Source: Inia geoffrensis
Lineage: Eukaryota; Chordata; Mammalia; Artiodactyla; Iniidae
Assembly: GCA_036417435.1 (NCBI GenBank)
Contig: CM070903.1
Location: 78,051,501-78,115,500 of the forward strand
Direction of reading: 5' to 3'
Length of the DNA: 64,000 bases
The position numbers were made by a program, and so were the translations under genes. The notes under the pieces are model-generated. The model was not told the origin of the DNA, did no database searches, and saw only the letters and a program-made list of their open reading frames with translations. Shown piece after piece: positions 24,126 to 37,515 of the stretch. Within the stretch, counting starts at the first letter, position 1. Each line of letters starts with the position of its first letter.

Positions 24126-24777
24126 AACTATAAACTGACAAAAGTATAGAATGCAGGTCCGATTCCATGTTTTTTGAATAATAGTCAATATAAGTGATGA
24201 TAATGGTATCTACTAAAATTATAAATTCAGAGAATGGAATTGCAGAAGAGATGAGAAGCCAATTTACTGGAATATTAATCCCTGCTCTTTAAGGCCTCAT
24301 ATGACGGTACTATTATTACCTTAAATCCCTATATCCTTGACCATTGCTAACTTTGGTGTTTACTTAAATTAGCCAGTTTATTGAAGGATTATGTATTGGA
24401 GGCCATTACCCTTAGGGGAAGTCAGGAAATCAAACACTCGGGAGCTCTTTATAAGCTTGGGTTAGAGAGTGTTTGAGACCTCAACAACATCCTGAATATA
24501 TCACACCATAGATCCAGGATGTAAAAAGGCTTACTTATCTACAGATATTTGGGTGCTGTTTAGGTGTCCTAATTTCATGCCATGTGTTGTAAGCCCTTTA
24601 CATTTTTCAGAGGAGGAAACAAATATTTTGTCTGTCTTTTCAGAAGATTACCAATTACAACCTTAAAAGGAATTAATCACCACTGTAGAGAGGAGCTTTA
24701 TGAGATAGTGGGGTGATCTTATACAATTTTTTTTTTTTTACTTTTCTGAGTTTTAGTTTATATGATATGTGAGGTTA

Positions 24778-24780
24778 CAT

Positions 24781-24819
<39 letters not shown>

Positions 24820-24838
24820 GTATAATATATATATATAT
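24778..24838. repeat. Compound (AC)n(AT)n microsatellite
   Basis: A short AC run passes into an AT run of about 15 units, followed by a second AT run. It is probably polymorphic. Confidence 0.9.
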
Positions 24839-26859
24839 GACAATTTTAGGCTACTGTGTTATTTTCTCTCCTAGGTCACTACTTGATTCCAAGTGACTTG
24901 ACATTACCTATTTTGAAAACTTTGCTCATGTCAAGTGAACAGTAAAATTTATCTTGCTACTCTTCTCTAGTTGAATAATTGATGAGAAGGAATTAGAAAA
25001 CTCAGGGCGTTTGAATACTACAGGAATAAAAATACTTTATGGTGCAATAGTAGAGGACCTGTAAAACTAAAGTGCTAGTTTCAGACTTTGAAACCCCCTA
25101 ATGACATTAAAAAGAGTGCTACTCTCCCCATATTTCTGGAACTATGAAGAAAGCATCATTGTAGACAACAGATTGTAGCATTCAGGGGATATTTCTCACA
25201 TCTTAGAATTTTTAATAGGTAGCTCCCCCAATGTTCAACGTGGGATTATATTGTTCACAAATTGAATGTTCATAAACTGGGAGGTACCCTTCTCTAGTTA
25301 TGGTAAATATATTTTGTGTTATAGATAATTAAAGCTGTAGAAATTTAGAGGAATTATAAACCTCCAATAAACAGTATGACTTTACCAAACCTTTATATAT
25401 GTAATATATCTTTATATAATCAAATATTTATATATAATAATGTAATAAATATCTCTGAGACATAGATTCCCATTTATAAAGTAAGGGGATTCAATGATTT
25501 CTAGTGAAAGAATGGAGTCTTCATGGCAAGTGTTATTTCATAAATGAATTTGAGCTGGACCATTAGTGATGAGCAATGAGCCTGAAGAGGAAAAAAAAAA
25601 GAGGAAAGTAGACTCACTTGGGGATACAAAAGAAGCAGAATATTAAAATGGATATGAATATGGTTTTTGTACAATAGAACAGAGAAAATACCTCCATATG
25701 ATTAATTATCAGGCTCCATGGGTTTGGTCAACAATTAGCAGTTTCCTCTGAAATCTATGGTTCAAATATTTCACCCAAATCCCTTGATGATTTTATTCTT
25801 TGCTAGTTTTGGATTAAGTCCTAATTCCCAATGAAGACAAATTTCATTCAGATCTTTGCTGGTCCTTGAAACACATCATTTTGGTGCTCAGCAGAGACGA
25901 AGACAGTGAACGGTGGTTTTGTTTTGGTTTTGCAATATGACATTTGGTCACTTCACCAGTCCTCACATCTGGTTCCAGTTTGAGATGAAACCACTTAAAC
26001 CTCATGCACCCACTGAAAGCTATGGTTTTGTCACAAAATTTTGTCACAAAATTTACATAAACATATAAACACAGGAAAAACTTGCTGGCTTTGTTTAAAA
26101 GTTTTGGTTTATTTCTCTGAATTCAAATGAAATAAATACAGTAAGAACTGAACATCAACAAAATTATGCTAACCAGACTAGACAGCAACACTCCACACTC
26201 TCCTTGAAAATCAATATAGACATACTAGCATTCAATATGGTTGTGTACTTATTCAATGTTGGCCTAATAGTATATTAACCAACTTCTATTTTGGACAACT
26301 GTATTTTACATTTTATTCTTTATTTGGAAAAAGAAGATGGCTACTTTGATTTTTATTTTCTTTGATATGTGGATATTCATAGTGAAATTTTAGGTATAGT
26401 TTGCCTTTTTTCTTCTTAGCATGGAGTAATCACACTTTTAGACGTGGAACAAACCTTAGAGTTATCAAATATGTCCATCTCCCATCTGCCACTTTACAGA
26501 TGTGGAACTGGATTCAAAGAGAATCTAAACCCCAGATGATATTGGCCAAGCTCTGATTTTGCTCCTATCACATAACTGTTTATCAGTTTCATTTGTTAAA
26601 GTGTAATAGTGATGAGGCCAATGTTTCCAATTGGATTACTAGAAAGGAAGGCTAATTTTACACTCTTTCATTGTAACCACAATCCAAGTTTAGGTTGTCA
26701 CTCATTTCATGGGAGATCAAAGTGTGACCAAATAAGTTCAGACTTATGCAATAAAAGGAACGTCATGCACTGTCTTAAACAGACACATGTGCACATGTTC
26801 ACTGTACACACACACACACACAACCTCTGAAAGTACACAATTAAAACTTTTAGTGAATC

Positions 26860-27310
26860 CTCATTACCTGCAGGAAAAAAGACCAAATCCAAAGTCACTC
26901 ACAACTGGCTTCAACTTCTAAGTCTAGCTTATTTCCCATGATGTCTCCTCTAGCATCCATGCTCCAACTAATCCAAAACAGCACTATATACTTGACACGT
27001 CATATTCTTTACACTCCTTAGCTATTAAGCTTCCTCTTCTCTCTATTTAGCACACCCAGTTCTACCTACTCTACCTGGAAAATTACCACTCAGCTTTCAG
27101 CTAACAATTTATGTCTTCAATTAAGTTTTTCCTTTATCCCTCAGTTTTTTTGGCATCTACATAACATGTTGTGCATACCTGTGGCATAGCATTTATCACA
27201 ACTGGTCAAAATTATTTATTTACATGCCTATTTACCTGGTTTGAATGCCGAATTCTTGAGACAATGCATCCAGTCCATATGTTTCTTTACACTAAGAGCA
27301 GAACACAGCC
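26860..27310 (+). repeat. L2 LINE fragment, first of a cluster
   Basis: Diverged L2 3' order: 'accaaatccaaagtcactc', 'tatgtcttcaattaagtttt' (tcaggtctcagctcaaatg region), 'gcatagcatttatcacaact', 'tatttacatgcctatttacc', 'cagaacacagcc'. Confidence 0.5.
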
Positions 27311-27319
27311 CGACTTCTC

Positions 27320-28360
27320 CTCAGTTTTTTCTTTCATCTTTTTGCTATTCATGGTGCCATCAGACTGCTAATTTTTTCTCCTGCTTTCAGTCTCTGCCTA
27401 CATATATTCCCCTTCCATGCTCCTTTCTGATTACCTGTTTCAAAGTAATGATCATGTCGCTTTTCTTCTTAAGAATTTCAGAGCATCTTACATAGTCTAA
27501 GATTAAGTCTGTGGTCCTTAGTCCTTATACTTGTAATTAATCATTTTATCCTGATTTCTTTACCACTTTGTAAATCAATTTTTTGTCCATCTTCGACTAT
27601 TCAGTTTAATGAAAGCAACTAAACTTTATCAAATGGGAGTAACTGTAACATCTTCAAACCCACCAGCTTTAAATCAGTCTACCTTGTATCTAAACTCCAA
27701 TACCCCAGGGACTATGCCTTTTAGATCTTATCACCTTTTCACTGTACTTATACCCCTTATGTCTTCATATAGCTTAGAATCCATTCATGCATCATACTGC
27801 CCCTCACATCATACTAATTTTACAAAATTAAAGCTGATCAAATCATCACTGACCCTGCAATCATAATGAGTAAAACCTACACGCTCTGCTTAATTATATC
27901 ACTTTTAAATGCATGCCTGCTAATCTCAAACAGACATTTTATCCTGACCTATAGTCCATTTAGGGAAATGTACTTTTTTCCTTCCTACTTCTTTAGAGGA
28001 CTCCTCTAAATCTTCTCTCTTCTCTAGCCACTCTTCTCTAACCACGTCCTTCCTGGCCTCACTCTCAGCTCATAAAATTGCCTTCTATTTCACGGAGCAG
28101 AAGAAAGCAATTATAAACAAAAATTGTCTACAAACTTCTGCTACTCACCTGTAAATATTAGTACCAATATACTCTGCTTTCCCTCCTATTAGTATGGATA
28201 AACCATTGGTGTGCTAGAAAGCAACTTCCTTGACCACTCAAATACATTACTTATGTAGTTCTCCTTTTCTGTTTTCTCTCATTATTTTTTCTCTCTCTCT
28301 TAACTGGACCATTCCAGCAGCAATTCAATTTAGACTAACCTATGTCTCATCTCAGGCAAA
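27320..28360 (+). repeat. L2 LINE remnant, part left of the nested L1
   Basis: Weak L2-like stretches such as 'tttctgattacctgtttcaa' and 'ttcttaagaatttcagagca' fit an L2 coding region read in sense, continuing to the right of the L1 at 28362. The exact boundary between successive L2 copies is unclear. Confidence 0.4.
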
Positions 28361-28361
28361 C

Positions 28362-29112
28362 TTTTTTTTAATCGATCTTTATTGGAGTATAATTGCTTCA
28401 CAATACTTTGTTAGTTTCTGTTGCACAACAAGGCAAATCAGCCATATGCATACACATGTCCCCCTATTCCCTCCCTCTTGAGCCTCCCTCTTACCCTCCC
28501 TATCCCACCCCTCTAGGTCATCGCAAAGCACTGAGCTGATCTCCTGGTGCCATGCTGCTGCTTCTCACCAGCCAACTATTTCACATTTGGTAGTGTATAT
28601 AGTCGATGCTACTCACTTTGCCGCAGCTCTCCCCTCCCACCCCATGTCCTCAAGTTCGTTCTCTACATCTACATCTTTATTCCCGTCCTGCCCCTAGGTT
28701 CTTCAGAACCATTTTTTTTTTTTTTAGATTCCATATATGTATGTGTTAGCATATGGTATTTGTTTTTCTCTTTCTGACTTACTTCACTCTGTATGACAGA
28801 TTCTAGGTTCATCCACCCTACTACAAATAACTCAATTTCGTTTCTTTTATGGCTGAGTAATATTCCATTGTATATATGTGCCACATATTCTTTATCCATT
28901 CATCTGTCAATGGACACTTAGGTTGCTTCCATGTCTTGGCTATTGTAAATAGAGCTGCAATGAACATTGTGGCACATGACTCTTTTTGAATTATGGTTTT
29001 CTCAGGGTATATGCCCAGTCGTGGGATTGCTGGGTCATATGGTGGTTCTGTTTTCCTCCATACTGTTCTCCATAGTGGCTGCATCAGTTTACATTCCCAC
29101 CAACAGTGCAGG
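28362..29112 (-). mobile_element. 5'-truncated L1 nested in L2
   Basis: A T run leads into the L1 3' UTR and ORF2 C-terminal end on the minus strand, with [18 protein letters not shown] residues degraded by changes (29084-28821 and 28899-28669). Flanks carry AGGCAAAC (28354-28361) and AGGCAAAAC (29113-29121), a near-perfect target duplication. The host is an L2, so this is clearly the later event. Confidence 0.9.
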
Positions 29113-29121
29113 AGGCAAAAC

Positions 29122-30610
29122 TTTTCTTGACTGTATCTCTTCCTCTAGCTACTGCTCAATTTCTTTGGCACATTTTACAACAAAACTTCTCAGAGGAGTT
29201 AACTTTCACTACTTCTTCTTTATCTTTTCTCTCTTAATCCTACTTTGGTGAGGTTTTAATTGTTACCAGTCTACTCTAACAGCTCTTGTCAAGGTCACTA
29301 ATTACTTCCCCAATACCAAATCCAGTGGTCACTATTCAGTCTTCCAATTACTTAAACGTATTTGTCACTGTTGATTACTCTCTTTTTGCTTCTTTAAGTT
29401 ATTGCGGCACTGATTCCTTTTGACTCCCCTATTACTTCTCTCTTCATTAGCACTCCTTTCCTTGCTGATTCTTCCTCCTCTCCCTGGCCTCTAAATCTGT
29501 AGTACCTCAGGGCTCAATGCCAAGCCGTCTTCTTTTCTCAGTTAGATTTATTCCATGGTTTATATAATCCAGTCACAAGGTGTTAAAGACCATGTATCTC
29601 CTGATGACTCCCACATTTTTATTTCTAGCCCAGTCTTTTTCCCTGAACTCTAGACCCATACATTCAACTGTCTATCAAAATCTCTGCTTAGTTTCAAATA
29701 GGCATCTCAAACTACGTCTACAGCTGACATGTAGATTGCCTAACAAGTCCCTGTTCTTCTGGGGTTTTTCTCATCTGAGTGAATGTCAACTCTATTCTTC
29801 CAGTTACTTGGGCTAAAAAACTTGGTGCCAGTCTGACTCCTCTTTTATCAATATTTGACCCATTGTCAAATTTTATCAGTTCAAAGTGTTTCCAGGATTT
29901 GACCATTCTCTCACTTCCTCCATAAAAATCCAGATCCGTGTCACAAACACCTCTCACCTGGATAATATCCATAGCCTTCTGTTTCTGTTCCATCCTCTTT
30001 GGGCCTTCTGACCACACTAGTCATAGCATCTCTTGACAATGAAAGTCAGAACATTCCACCATTTTGTTCACTGCGCTCCAATGGCTTCCCAACTTGCTAT
30101 CACCTAGGTGCTTCATGTCTAAATCCCCTTGTTCCCAAAGCACTTCTGCAAACTCATTTCCTATCACTCTCCAGCTCATCCCCAATATTGCAGTTATACC
30201 TGTCTCTATACTTTTTCTTGAACATTCCAAGCATGTTCCCACTTCAGGACATTTCCACCTATTGCTTCTTCTGCTTTGATACTCTTCCCCAGATGTTTGT
30301 ATGAGTCACTCTCCCATGTCCTTCAGGTCTCTGCTATAATGTCACTTATTAGAGAAGCCTTTCTCGATCAATTTTTTAAAAGCTTAAGTACCTACAAACT
30401 GCTTTCCCTTACTCTCTGCTTTATTTTTCTCCATAGCATTTACTATCTCCTTGTACTCTATATTAACTTATTTGTTTATTGTTTGTCTCCCCCTACTGGA
30501 GTGCTCCATAAGAAAAAGGACTTTATCTCATTCACTACTGTTCTCTAGCAACTAGTATGACACCTCCTACATCGTACTTGCTCAATAAATATTCACTGAA
30601 TAAATGAGAG
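29122..30610 (+). repeat. L2 LINE 3' region, part right of the nested L1
   Basis: A long L2 block in sense order: 'ctgatgactcccacattttt', 'cccagtctttttccctgaac', 'ctcttcttgccagtctgac'-type phrases, 'ctccaatggcttcccaactt', 'cttgaacattccaagcatgt', 'cttcaggtctctgctataat', and the terminal 'ttgctcaataaatattcact' with an AATAAA. No intact reading frame remains. Confidence 0.8.
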
Positions 30611-30689
30611 AATTAATTAATGTCCCTTCATTGCCTGACATATATGGCCAGTATCAGCAACACTTGGTTAAATGCTGTACCCTGCATTG

Positions 30690-31025
30690 CATAAAAGGTC
30701 TTGTATTTTTCCTTCTATCTTAATGCATTTTCCAGAACCTACCCAAGCCCCCATTTCCATACACTCAATTCATACCTATATTTCAAGGCTCAATATATAT
30801 GTCATATTATATGAAAAGATCTTACCAACTGAAAGTTATATCATTTTTTAGTCTATCCAAAATACTTTATAAATGTAATACAATATATTGGGACTTTCAG
30901 CACTTTTTCTTCTATCACTCTATAAATTCTTAGAGAGTAAGTACTGTCTATCCTCCTGTCTACTTTCTACTCCAATTCCACACTGTAGCACAAAGGAGCT
31001 CCTCAATAATTGCAAAAGTATACAG
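30690..31025 (+). repeat. L2 LINE 3' end, further copy
   Basis: 'aatttcatacctatatttcaa'-like and 'cttagagagtaagtactgtc', then 'gtagcacaaaggagctcctc' and 'aataattgc' follow the L2 3' terminal order. Confidence 0.5.
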
Positions 31026-31029
31026 AAAT

Positions 31030-31645
31030 CCTTACCATGGCTTCAAATCAGAGCTTTAAGAAGATAAAATCCAAACTGCTTCTATATGCTTACATCATCT
31101 TACATGATCTTGCCAAACCCTACAATTTCACTTTGGAACATCCTACACCTCAGTCACCATGCTTCTGTTATACTAGTCTTCTTTTTTTTTTTTTCTGGAA
31201 TCTTCCAAGCTGTGTTCCACCATAGGACCTTTGCCCTAACTGCTTTTGTGCTTGGATTGTTACCTGGCTTGTTGTTTTGTAAATTGATAACTCAGGTATC
31301 AGTTCCAATATCACCTTCTTATATATGGCTCCCTTCCTTGCCCACCTAACCTAAGGTCTCTGCCAACTTCCTCTTTATCAGATCTCCCTAAGTTATCGTC
31401 TTCATAGCACTTGCCACTATTTGAAATTACATTTTGAAATTTCTTTACTTGTTAATTGCATGTATTTTACCTCCTCTCCTCTCCAATCTCTTGCCTCCCT
31501 TCTCCCTGTAACCCACATCTCATACATCTGCAAAATGTCTTGCATGGAGAGCATGGGCCATTTACATTTTCACTGCAAGGTCCCCCATGCCTAAAACTGT
31601 GGCACCTTATAGGAACTAAATAAAGGTTTGTTACTTTTAAGAAAT
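31030..31645 (+). repeat. L2 LINE 3' region, further copy
   Basis: 'gataaaatccaaactgcttc', 'tgatcttgccaaaccctaca', 'atcttccaagctgtgttcca', 'ataggacctttgccctaact' and 'catagcacttgccactattt', ending 'ggaactaaataaaggtttgt', are classic L2 sense landmarks. Confidence 0.75.
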
Positions 31646-32533
31646 CCATTGCTTTTCTTGACGTTTCAAATGAACGACTATAGAGGTTTATTTATCCTTC
31701 ATTAATGGCAACGTTCCAGCATGTATTAATTGAGCAGGATTTCTTTGTTGCTTCTCCCTTCATCACAGGAATGCATATACTTATTTAAAGAAGGAAAGCA
31801 CATCTTCTGGAGTATATCCCTTCAGAGATACACTAAAGGCAAGAGGAGTCCTGAAATGAACTGTAATTGGCTCATAAAGTCACCTCTAGCCCTTCCCATT
31901 TATGAAAGTCAAAACAGAGCTCCTGAAGTAAGCACTTACCTTCCTACTCATGGGCCTAATTTGTGCTGCTTAAGTCATACAGCATCAATAGTTTCTGAGG
32001 ACAGATAGTCTGAAAATAATTCCCCAAATCTCAAAAAGAGAACTAACCCAGGCTGGGAATATGCATAGTAATATTCCAAATCACTAATATTTAAGAACTT
32101 TGGTATCTTGTGGCAAATATGGTTTTCAATGCTTTTGTGTTTATAGATTTATTAAAATCTTTTTCATGAGACCAAGACAATAGTCTATATAAACATACAG
32201 AATTGACACCATGGAAACAGAGTCGTGATGAAGTATTTTATACTTAGCTGTCTTAATGTTTTTCCATTGTGGTTGACATTTGCTGAAGACAAATGGGAAC
32301 ATCTTGTTTTAACGTGATGCTTTCTGGGATCCTTCCAAGCACGCACAATCTCTCTTCTATTTCTTTCTCTCTCGTTTTACAGTGTGTTGCTTTCTACCTT
32401 GTATTCTAATGTCTCATTACTCCAAAGAATGTATTTTTCCAATCATTTGGCATTGCCTTCTATAATTTGAAGTACACGGAAGGTATTGAATAAATGCTTG
32501 TGGAATATACAAATAACAATATTTTGTATACAG

Positions 32534-33020
32534 TTTTTTTTTAATATCTTTATTGGAGTATAATTCTTTACAGTGTTGTGTTAGTTTCTGCTGTATAACA
32601 AAGTGAATCATCTATATGCATACGTATATCCCCATATCCCCTCCCTCTTTCGTCTCTCTCCCACCCTCCCTATCCCACCCCTCCATGTGGTCACAAAGCA
32701 CCGAGCTGATCTCCCTGTGCTATGCGGCTGCTTCCCACTAGCTATCTATTTCACATTTGGTAGTGTATATATGTCCATGACACTCTCTCACTTCGTCCCA
32801 GCTTACCTTTCCCCCTCGCCATGTCCTCAAGTCCATTCTCTACGTCTGTGTCTTTATTCCTGTCCCTAGGTTCTTCAGAACCTTTTTTTTTTTTTAGATT
32901 CCATATATATGTGTTAGCATATGGTATTTGTTTTTCTCTTTCTGACCTACTTCACTCTGTATGACAGATTCTAGGTCCATCCACCTCACTACAAATAACT
33001 CAATTTCATTGCTTTTTATT
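32534..33020 (-). mobile_element. 5'-truncated L1 (3' UTR only)
   Basis: A T run followed by 'aatatctttattggagtata' and the antisense 3' UTR as in the other young L1s here, ending within 'ctacaaataactcaatttca'. Only the last ORF2 codons are present. I could not identify a clear target duplication. Confidence 0.88.
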
Positions 33021-33029
33021 TACCCCCAT

Positions 33030-35280
33030 TTTATGCCCCGATTTCAATACACTAAAAAACATCAGTAAAAGGAGAAACTCATACTTTTATGGCTCTATTT
33101 GACACAGGTACCACAAATCGGCATCTTACCCAGTCCCATGATGGGAGGGGGTGCCTAGATTCACCTTATGCAAGTTTTAGCAGAGTTCACAATGTGGAAG
33201 GGAAACTAAGGTGAGCTTGTAGAAGGGTATCTTTGGAAAAACTCAGTGAATTTTTGTTATTTCTTATACACCTGAATATATAATAGGAATCGATATTTAT
33301 ATGCTTTTATTTCTCAATTCCATCTGTGGCCAAGTGGATTCTCTCAATTGGACAGAGTCACATGTAGAGAAGTGATAGTATCTTTGGGGCCCCACAATCT
33401 CAATGACAACTTTGAGCTACAAGTTTCTGTGACAGATGATTTTGCCAGTTGAAGACTCAAGCAAATGAAGCAGCCTCCATTTGGAGGTTCCCCTTGAGAT
33501 TCTGGACTGATTGCCTCCCTTCCATGTCTAACAGTTATATCCACTTTGAAAGGCAGCTATTAACTTTCCATAGAAACACCTGACTCATGGGTTCCTGTTA
33601 CTCTTCAGCCTGATAGTCTGATAAGATATGTCAACTTGAATACAGTAAATAATATAGTAGGAAGGCCTCAAAATATCTTGCTCATCAAATGGAAATGGTA
33701 CATCCAAGAATGCAGCTAACATCATCCCAGAGGCATCTCAGCTTTACCTTGTGCACTTGGGAGAAAGTTTATTTTACACTCCACTGCCTCAAGCAAAGTC
33801 ACTAGCTCAATGGAGCCCTTGATTCACGGAGGTCTCCTGAACACCTAGTCCTGGTATGCTGCCGGTTGAGCTAAACTGCTATTCACCAGTGTGTTCTGGG
33901 CTGCTGCAACTGTTCAACCGTAGTACTAGTAATGTAGAAGCAAAATTGATTGTGGTTGTTCCTCTCTGTGGGCAGAATTCAAGTCCATTCTCATAGCTCT
34001 GGCCATACTCCGCTGAAGGAACTTTGTTATATTTGATCCTGTTGCCCTTGGTCTAACTTTTTGATCTTCCCCTTGGAAAACCACAGATTATCAGATTTAG
34101 GATACTCTTATTTGGATCCATGAACTGTTGAAACAAATTGCAGCTGCTGATTGAACTATCTAGGTCACTTATATAGATGCCCATGGTATGGGCCCAATTT
34201 TAGAGACTGGATGGATCTAGCTGCTGAGCAAGATTTCACTGCCTAGACTGCCATTACTTGGGACACAGCAACACGTCCATCACGTGGACTGAGCACACAT
34301 TATAGGACCCAATATTTCTAATGCAGAGGTTACCACTGAATGTCTGATGTGTTAGTTCTGCTCAAAGTTGACTCATTTGATCCGTGGTAAGAGAGGCCAC
34401 ACTGCAGGAGGAGGGGCCTCGATGGACATATAGTCAAGGGAACTGAAATATCTTCCATGATCCCTATGATCCATTCACAGGTATTTGGAATTGTCGAGCA
34501 CTGGAACAACCTCCTCAGATATGGACTTAAAAATATTTCTAACTCATCTTTCTCAGCTCCTCATGAGCTACACAGTTTAGTAAGGCAATGTGGTCACTAA
34601 ATATGGCTGTTTCTCAGTAAAGGATCTCCTATATTGAAAACTGGTCACTCCTATTTTGAAAATTCTGGATTGCACCCTCTTTATTCTTGAACATACTTCT
34701 TTCTTTCCCCTAACGGCAACCCAGGTTGGACTGTTTGGTTCGCCCTTCAAGTGGCCAACCAGGCAAAAGTGTTCAAATTTAATTGTGGTTCAGCCACCTG
34801 TATCCTTTAGCTGGATGGACGTGGGAAGAATTTACTACTTGGTTGCATATGCTGCTCATTTAATATCCCTAAGTAGCACACAAGAGCCAAAGTGGGTGAC
34901 ATACTGAACCTCTGTAAGTTTTATGAAAATGCCTTGGTCCCTCTTGCATTTGAACTTTCTAGACCACAGGTATGGCACGAGCAGGGGATTGCTGAAAAAA
35001 AAGTTACAGATATAGCAATGGGATACACCAACTTTGTGGCAATGGAGGTGAAATAATAACCCAGGTACTTGTGGAAGGAACAATAGAATCCCACAGAAAG
35101 AGATACATTAATGATCTTTTTCTTTAAGATCCACCACTGGCATCTTCCTCACGAAGGAAGATACCCTGACATGGCTCTTCCAAACCGTTTCAGGCACCTA
35201 ACTTCAACTGGAAAAGATGATAAGAAATGTGTCCTTGGCTTTAGCTGAAGTGATTGATGATACCTTTAGAAATTCATTAT
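33030..35280. other. Unassigned stretch, less AT-rich than its flanks
   Basis: No gene found; the longest frames are under 85 codons and match nothing I know. Its even composition and lack of poly(A) or simple repeats would suit an old endogenous-retrovirus internal region or unique sequence. I cannot decide between these. Confidence 0.3.
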
Positions 35281-35284
35281 TTTC

Positions 35285-35580
35285 CCTATCACAGTGAGTG
35301 AAGGGAGCCAGACGTGCACAAGACACACTGCATGATTTCATTTATATGAAGTTCAAGGACAAGCAAAACGAATCTATAATGCTAGAAGCCAAAAGAATAG
35401 TTACCCCAGGGATAGGGGCTGTATTGACTGGGAAGGGGCATGGGGTTATTTTCTGTGGTGATGGAAATGCTCTGTATTCTCATCTCTGCTGTGGTTAAAT
35501 GTAAAATTCAAACATCTGTATAGTTTAGACGTGAACTTTAATATATGCATGTTATCCTCGTTAAAAATGTTAAAAAAAAA
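35285..35580 (+). repeat. L1M 3' end (ancient)
   Basis: 'tgcatgatttcatttatatg', 'aagttcaaggacaagcaaaa', 'ttgactgggaaggggcatgg' and 'ttttctgtggtgatggaaat' are the well-known old L1 3' terminal block in sense, ending in an A run. Confidence 0.8.
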
Positions 35581-36129
35581 GATTTCTAGGGGTATATCAC
35601 GTTTTTCTCCCTTTGCATCTAGTGTCAGAGGTAAGAAATTCAAATGCCCATTGTCTGTGTCATGTGTTTGATTCACCCTTACTTCCTGTAGAGCCCTTTG
35701 GGGGTCCCAGTTTTATCTGAGAGATGTCAACTTGAGAGTTTGCTGAACTTCACCTTATGCTCCCATATCACGTGTAGTCATCAAAGTGTTTTCTCCGTGG
35801 TTTGGCAGACATTCTCAGAGTAAATGGCTATACAACCCTACACATCCCAGGGTTTCTGTTTTATTTGTTTATTCTGCTCAACATATCTCTATTTTCACAT
35901 CACTTTAAAATGAGTTTCAAAAGATGCGTGTGTATGTGCATATGTGTGAGTACATGGGCATTTCAAACACCCTTTATTCAGCATTGTACGGTTTTAGTCA
36001 AAAAGGTCACTCTGGCTAGTGCACTCTGGTTAGTGCAGAGTTTGTACCAAGTACTAAGGAGGGGTCCGTCCACATATTGCTGGCTTTATTTTTCATTGCT
36101 TTTCTTTATGCAAGATGTTCAGCTGACAT

Positions 36130-36492
36130 AAACAGAAGTTGGCCAAAATATTGCCTGTACTGTTAACTTCCAGTATAATTCATTTAAATAAAACAGGCTA
36201 ACCTCAGTGATAACAGTTAACAGTTAAAATGTTCCATCTTAGGTTTCTTTTAAGTATTACCATTATGGTGCTACTGAGTGTTTTCTTTCGATAAAAAGAA
36301 AACTGCCATGGGCTGCAGTGTCCTTTCATCGCTTTTCTCACCAGGCCCATTAATATGCTTATAATACTAGTGCCAATTATTTTATTTGATAATGCTTATT
36401 ATGGTATTTGTATATTTGTTTGCATTCCAATTTTGTTCATTAGTGTCTAAACTGCATCCATGAAATAAATGTAAATACTAATGTAAAAAAAA
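36130..36492 (+). pseudogene. Possible 3' UTR of an unidentified processed transcript
   Basis: AATAAA near 36464-36469 is followed about 20 bases later by a pure A run (36485-36496), the arrangement of a cleaved and polyadenylated mRNA. The preceding 350 bases resemble an ordinary 3' UTR and match none of the repeats I recognise. I found no coding part and no clear target duplication, so this is tentative. Confidence 0.3.
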
Positions 36493-37344
36493 AAAAGGGC
36501 TTTTAAGAGTTGCTCTCTCAATTTTAGTTTTCCTTCTGTGCTTCAGACCTTTTGTTTTCAGGCTTAGTTTGAGTGGGAGGTTTTTGTTTGTTGTTTGTTA
36601 TAATGCTCTTGATATCTGTAGTCCTTGGATCCAATATAGCTATTTTGCAGATGCACTCCTGTATCCTCATCCCCCAGTCCAGAACAATATATATTTACAA
36701 CTGAGTGCTACTCTCCTGTGACAAAACTATGAAAAGACTTATTCATTCACGGAACCCCAGATGGCTTGACACAGGTCCTTTGTGTATGGCTTTGTATTCT
36801 TTCTCTCAGCAACTCAGATGTACAATTTCTACTTAAGTAATCACTACAAGCGGTCACAGTGTTTTAGCCTTTCTCTTGTTAGTTGGAACAGCCAATCCTG
36901 GCTTCTCATTTAATAGAATAAACATGGCTTGCGTCACTTGACATACATACATACCCTGTAGTCAGAGAAATTAATTACCTCACTCTGATTCTGGTACCAG
37001 GGTGTAGAAAACATTGGCTGAAGTCCACAATTGTCCCTGCAAATTTTTGTTCGGTCAAACACAAACTTGTTTCTGTTTAAAATTTTATTTTTAGAAGTAT
37101 ATTTTATTAGTCGTTGTCATATTTAAAGAGAAGGGAGCAACAAAAATTACCTGACAGTATGCCATCTGAATTAAAATACCTGCCTCTGGATTTTTGTAGT
37201 TGCTGATCCCTCCATGAGAAATGCACAGTAAACCATTACTTGGTCTTAACACTTTGACCAACTGAAAGCTATTTTGCGAAGCCTTTCTACTCTCATTTTC
37301 CTAGGAAGATTGAATAAGCCTTAACCTTAAATCCTCATTGCATT

Positions 37345-37515
37345 TTAAACATGCCCCTTTTATAGCTCTTATCATACTGTATCACCTTGTTTTCATGCAT
37401 TTTTTTCCCTGTGAAATTCTGAGCTCCTTGAATGCAGGTATCATATCATGTTCAAATCTGAATCATTAGCACATAACAATGTGCCTTCTGAATTAAGTAC
37501 TCAAAGTATTATTAA
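37345..37515 (+). repeat. L2 LINE 3' end (ancient)
   Basis: 'gctcttatcatactgtatca', 'gagctccttgaatgcaggta' and 'attagcacataacaatgtgc' followed by 'aagtactcaaagtatta' follow the L2 terminal order. A second L2-like trace lies at 37615-37720. Confidence 0.6.

Larger units (their letters stand above)
23055..26860. other. Gene-free AT-rich DNA with simple repeats
   Basis: I see no gene. It contains a TG tract (23268-23284), A/T-rich tracts, one L2 end (23980-24125), a compound AC/AT microsatellite (24778-24838) and a small tandem duplication at 26026-26052. Confidence 0.5.

Noticed and set aside
33030..35280. Possible endogenous-retrovirus internal region
   Set aside because: No gag, pol or env motif could be recognised in any frame and no paired LTRs flank it; left as unassigned.
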